In this document: piece after piece, positions 59,001 to 64,000 of the stretch
How the letters are laid out: the number at the start of each line of letters is the position of its first letter
How positions within the stretch are numbered: position 1 is the stretch's first letter
Made by a program: the position numbers and the translations under genes
The notes under the pieces: model-generated
Database searches by the model: none
Told to the model about the DNA's origin: nothing
The model's input: only the letters and a program-made list of their open reading frames with translations
NCBI RefSeq assembly: GCF_030867095.1
Contig: NC_081824.1
Location: forward strand, 148,395,433-148,459,432
Reading direction: 5' to 3'
DNA from: Alligator mississippiensis
Lineage: Eukaryota; Chordata; Crocodylia; Alligatoridae
Length of the DNA: 64,000 nucleotides

Positions 59001-62000
59001 TCCACCCAGGCAAAACGAAGGAACTGTCTGTACAAGGAAAACAAGGAAAATAATCATAAATCAAATGCACATGGTAACCAAACTGAAACAAGCCATAAAC
59101 CAGTAATATCATAAGGTTCTTATGATACCATTGCTCCAAGTCTGAGTGGCTTATGAAGGGAAAACTTCTTTAATCATTGTGACATTGAGGTAGGGAAACA
59201 TAAGTTTTATCCTTGCTTTGTAGGCCTTGTTCCAGACACATACTTATTTGTGTGCTTCTAAGTTGATCAAAACTGTAGTCACAAATTACGCCTATGCCAG
59301 AATGTTTTGCTGGATTGCCGCCCAAATAATGTGTTAAAGTGGGCTGTAGGACTGCCAGGTATTAAATGAGGAACTTGTGAGTCCTAGCCCAGCACTTTAG
59401 CTGCAAACTTATCTTCCCTGTTGAAGATTATCTACCGGACAAAGTTTTGCTCACATTACTTCATCCATACCCAGAGCCCCTCTATAGCAGCAGTGTCTTC
59501 CATGTCTGGCTGGTGTAGGGCTTCTGCTGCCACTTGGCAGACAACTGACAGCTCATGTCCACACCCTGCTGCTGCCATGGTCCGTTCACCAGCTGGTGCC
59601 TTCCCAGACTGTATTTTACAAAGCTGCTATAATGGAGCTACCAGAAACACACCCGGTGTAAATGCTCTCAGCCGCTTGGTGCACAGAGTCAGAATCTAGA
59701 AATGTGTTCTCTAATGTCCTTCTGATCTGAGTACCAGTGGAGGTTAGAGAGAGGCAAAAATGTTCAGACAGAGAAGGGTGCATTTTCTTTTAGACAGTGT
59801 TCCTTCTAATGCAGTAGAAGCAAACAAGAGTGAATAATGCTGTTACAGTTAATGCTGACAGGAAATGAGATAAGACAGGTGATTCCATTATTTAAGGGAG
59901 GGAACTATGGCCCCATACTGAAAGAGAGACCAGACTCAAGCCCTTATGCCTGCATTTGAGAATTGCTGGCTAATTGGCATTGAAGTGATCAAAACTGCAA
60001 GGACAATGAAAGTAAACATGACAAAGAGAAATACCAGCCAAATGAATAATCACTGAAGAAGAAACAATTGAGTAAAAGCTTCCCTTTCTCTCTCAAACCA
60101 ATCAGCTTCTATTTCTGGGAACAACCTCGCTAAAATCTTATTGAGGTATAATATAAAATTTACAAAATGACTCATGCTCATTGCCAGCCCCATGCATTCA
60201 GAAATCATGCATCATGCCACAAGAAGCTATTAGATATAAAAGGGAGGATTCTATTTTTGCCTGATTTCATATCTGAACATTAAGGGGAACCCCCCACACA
60301 CAACCTCCTCCTCCCCCAGTTTGTGTACTGTTTTAAATGTTAAGTTTAGTTGTGCGCACACTCATACAGACATCCCTAACGCTGAAAAGAAAGGAATTCT
60401 ACATATTTCAAACCCCTGGGATGAAGGAGCTGCCAATGTCACTTCCCACCTACATCTGTGTGGGTAATATTCAGCTGCTCAGAGGGTCATGGAAAGTGAA
60501 TAATAAAGGACTTGACTGAAACAAATCTTTAAATTTGAAGTGAATAATCTTTGAAATAGAACTGAGTGAGTAGTCCAGAATAGCTGTTTAGCATCTTATA
60601 GTAGCTAGAAAGAACCAACTTTGCATAGACAATCTGGGTATAAAGAGAGGCATCAATATTAGGATACATAGTTGGGAGGAAAATCTGTGATACTGAAGAA
60701 CACAGATTAAGAACAAATAGGATACACTGAAGCAGTAGAGTTATATATAAAATTAGCAACAAAAGAACGGGGATTGCAGGAAAAAAACTTCATGCTGGAG
60801 TTGAGTGGCTCTGGCAAAGGTAGAAGTATTTTTTAGTCTTCATGGCTAGGTGCAGATATTCAAAAAGCCCAAGCTGGAATTGATCTAAGTTATGTGGTTT
60901 TCTGTAAGCAGGGTAGTTTGATTGATAGGCAAAATTCATCCTTTGAGAGAGCTGGGGAGCTAATCTTAGACTGGGTTCCGCCATTTTTAAACCAGTCTGT
61001 GTGCCAAATGGCTGTTCTGTCACAACTATAGACCAGTTTCTGATCACTTACACTTTTTTTTTTTTACCAGTATAATGTCTGTACACGACCCATATGATTT
61101 GAGTATATTTTGCTTATGTGAGTAGTAATACGAGACACCCCACTGTGCACTGATTGTGTGCTGTGAATACATCTCCACTAGAGAACAAACCCAAACCTGT
61201 TAAACCTTGCTTTGATTATTGAGTGATGCAGATTAAAACTTTAAACGCAGGTATCAAGGGATGTTCCTATCCTGCATTAGGCCTTGGATCCAGAAAAGCA
61301 CATAAAGGCGTACTTAAGTCGCAGGCTTTTTATGAACCTACATATTCTGCTTAAACCTTAGCAGGATAATTAAAGTATTATACATCCCAAGCACGGGATG
61401 TTTTTGTATTAATCTAAATAATTCCCCTTTCTGAACAGAGAACTGCATTAGAGGGGCGTGGTTTAATTTCTGTTTGTTCAAAATCTGTGTATAGACAGAT
61501 CCTTGCTTGTAGAAGGTGACTGGATGCAAATATGTGCTTGATGCTTAGAGCCTGATCTGGACTTGTTATGCCACTTTATTCACTAACTATCAGTACTAAA
61601 TTATGAAAGGATTTTGATTAATAGCCTTGGAGACTGAAATGTTTAAGATGAAGAATAGATGCACAGGAAACGGTAATGCAAGCTTCCCAGTCTTTTATGT
61701 AGTGCTTCACCTCTGGTATGGAAACATTTTATAAGGTAGTTCAGTTCTATCTGCTAGGAATATTAATAAAAGAAGGTAGTGGCTAGCTGTATTGTGATGA
61801 AAAGATATCACTTCTCCCTTCCCCCCACAATATTCAACCTCTCTCCTTCCAGGATGTGAGGCTAGAGGTGCCAGACTATGCCCAGCTATGCTTGAATGGG
61901 ACTTACTGCACTTAGCACCTGATATCAGGCCCTAAAGGAGCAAGGCAATCAATTCTTGATGTGCAAGGGAAAGCACTGCCTATTCAGGACATATACGGTT

Positions 62001-63216
62001 AGCAGGAAGGAAAGGAGCCACTTCAAAGAGGATGACACAAGACAGTTGAGGCTCTGTGGGGGGGGGGGGGGGGTTATTATGGTCAGCAAAAGGAAGGGGG
62101 GGAGGATATCCAGAGAAATGTTGCTTAACCTGGAAATTTCTTTGTGAACATAGCAACAGGGAGCTGAGAAATACAGAATAACAGTCTCAACCAGAAGGAA
62201 TTCTAGCAATTCCACAAGATTATGCAGTATAAGATTCTATGGAGTTACACACACATTTATGTGTATCTGTTTACCATATTTTCCTTGCCATGCTATCCCT
62301 GCACACGTTACCTTGAGCAAAAGACCAATGCATGAACCTTGGATTATAAACTGGTTTTAAATTCCAAGTTTTCTAAGACCAATTCAAAACTGAAAAAGAA
62401 ACTCAAAGACAGCAATGCAAGGGGTCATCACTGAACAAAAGGGCACCAGAGCTGTTATCCTTAGAGTGGTAGCATAGCTTTCTGTCTTCAGGAGAAAGAT
62501 CTAAGATCTTGGGTTTGATGGATGGAAACTGACGTGACTGAGGCAGTGTCACAGCAAGGGTGTGATCAACAATTGATGATAAAGTCACAGCTGGCAACAT
62601 GGAAAGGAAGACTTTACGGTGTGGGAGTAATAACTGGCTTAAACAGTACTAAGCTGTTTGATTTTTTTATTTTTTTTTAAGGGGGTGGAAGTTTTTAAAG
62701 AAAGTTTGCTCTACTAGTGTGTTGATGTAGCACAAAAGAGAATAAAATTCTAGGAAAATTCAGTACATGTATCTCTGGGCCTTCCAGATGAGAAATGACT
62801 TGAGACAAAAAAACCCCAACAAAACAAGACAAACAAACAAAAAAACTTATATGTGCAGTTTATCAGTGTGAGTTGTCATAGTTTTCATCTTTGTCAAGAA
62901 CTAGTAACAGTATTTTGTTTTACTTTTTTTTTTTTTTTTTCCTTATCTAATTCCAAAAGTGCATGGGCCTTCTCTGCCTTTAACACCACAAAACATAGAA
63001 TTAAAAACTTTCATGGCCAATATGCCTTTCAATGTCATATGCTGAATGCAATTTAATACTATTTACTTGTGCTGTGGACATCTATGTGCAGACTGTGGGT
63101 GACAAGGATTCAACTTTTTGCCTGGTCATGCCATGTAATCCAGACCTCAAAACAAAATGCAAAATCAGGGGAAACCCCCAGTTATAAATTTAATCCACAG
63201 GCAATTTGATATCTAT
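56046..63216. other. no exon recognised; putative intron 1
   Basis: I found no exon with protein motifs. Simple sequences are (GT)n at 57,649-57,666, a T-run at 57,872-57,891, a G-run at about 62,057-62,073, and a T-run at 62,924-62,940. The remaining sequence is AT-rich and unassigned. Confidence 0.4.
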
Positions 63217-63708
63217 GGGCATGTCTACACAAGACGGTTACTGTGGAGCTGCTTAATTAGCTCTGCAGTAAAGTCTCAGCATCTGGACATGCAGCCCCAT
63301 TAGGCTGCAGGAAACTAATTTGCTTTGCTGCAGGTTAGTGCTTATTTTAGTACTTACAAGTACTATCCTAAAGCAGCGTTCTTTAGTGCACAGCAATGCG
63401 TGTACATGCTGACGGGGCTGGCGGGGGCATGAGGGTGCTTCAGTATGGGGCTTTCTGCAGGCTAGCCCGGCACTGTATCACCCTTGTGCCCGTGCCAGCC
63501 CTTCTGTAACACGTTGAACCTGATTGGAGCAGCCCTGGGCTGGCAGGCTGACCCCCAGGGCCCCTTGCCAGCTGGGGCTGCTCCACCCTAGCTCAACCTG
63601 CTGCAGTCTCAGGCACATGTAAGGATGCAGCACCCAGGAGCAAAAGACTCTGGCACGATATTCACCAGAGTTTATTGCTTTGCATTAATTTCACATGTAG
63701 ACACACCC
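63217..63708 (+). mobile_element. TCTACA-type MITE, Chompy-like, 492 bp
   Basis: The termini are GGGCATGTCTACACAAG at the left, and GGGTGTGTCTACATGTG when the right end is read in reverse. It is collinear with 47,046-47,502 across its whole length, including 'GCTTAATTAGCTCTGCAGTAA' and 'GGGGCATGAGGGTGCTTCAG'. The right part holds 'GAGCAAAAGACTCTGGCACG' before the end. No clear target duplication. Confidence 0.8.
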
Positions 63709-64000
63709 AGTGTATATGTATATGTGCATTTGTACATGCACTCGCCTGTTGGTTTTTTGGGCTGGAACCCCCAATTCATGGCAAACTCCAGTATTTAAGT
63801 AGGATCACAAAAAAATAGCTGTCTTAACAATACAGCCTAGGGGAGCTAGTGTGTGCAAACAAGCATTTGGAAGATGCGGCTCAGGTATAGGTAACTTAGT
63901 TTAAACTGCCTAAACCTGAGTTGGGATCACTGTGTGTAGGCAGGCAGGCAGGCAGGTGGTGGTGGCAAGTAAGCTGGTGGAGGGAGGGTGGGGGGGAGCT
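63709..64000. other. no exon recognised; (GGCA)n
   Basis: Contains a (GGCA)n tract at 63,938-63,956 followed by GGTGGTGG. Nothing else is recognised. Confidence 0.45.

Overview
The window is vertebrate nuclear DNA and most likely reptilian; a crocodilian is my best guess. It is mostly non-coding, AT-rich and full of transposon relics, with one CpG island and no gene-dense stretch. Several kinds of repeat point to a non-avian archosaur or turtle. There are CR1 LINEs in several subfamilies, including one with an unusually long 3' UTR. There are short SINE-like repeats containing a TAAAAGATATYA motif. There are many hAT elements with 8-bp target duplications, and a family of 260-490 bp MITEs with TCTACA-type termini that resembles the crocodilian Chompy elements. 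The species and family names come from memory and were not checked against a database.

Layout. At 2-10 kb there is a CR1 3' fragment, a GC-rich hAT-like element, and a long plus-strand CR1 (about 5.3-9.75 kb) broken by three insertions: a composite piece, a 124-bp segment, and a whole minus-strand CR1. At 11-15 kb there is a MITE and two hAT elements of about 0.9-1.0 kb. At 15-25 kb there is a near-identical inverted copy of the 124-bp segment, a well-preserved CR1 3' end at 19.5-20.3 kb, and SINE-like and CR1 3'-UTR fragments. At 25-31 kb there is a decayed R4/Dong-like LINE, a minus CR1, and a minus RTE-like LINE split by a 1.2-kb insertion that contains a possible solo LTR. At 32-41.6 kb there is a hairpin MITE, a 187-bp hAT MITE with a perfect target duplication, a folded-back SINE pair, and two related GC-rich hAT elements.

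The only convincing protein-coding feature is at 41.9-42.76 kb. There a CpG island with tandem GC boxes carries a plus-strand first coding exon that ends in a GT splice donor. The predicted N-terminus is Gly-rich, then Ser/Asp-rich, then acidic and basic. I could not name the gene. Intron 1 opens at once into a degenerate GACATG-type minisatellite, and about 2 kb in it holds two adjacent palindromes (44.84-45.19 kb), one with 42-bp perfect arms. From there to 64 kb the sequence would be intron 1 of the same gene. It holds more MITE and hAT copies and simple repeats, and I recognised no further exon.
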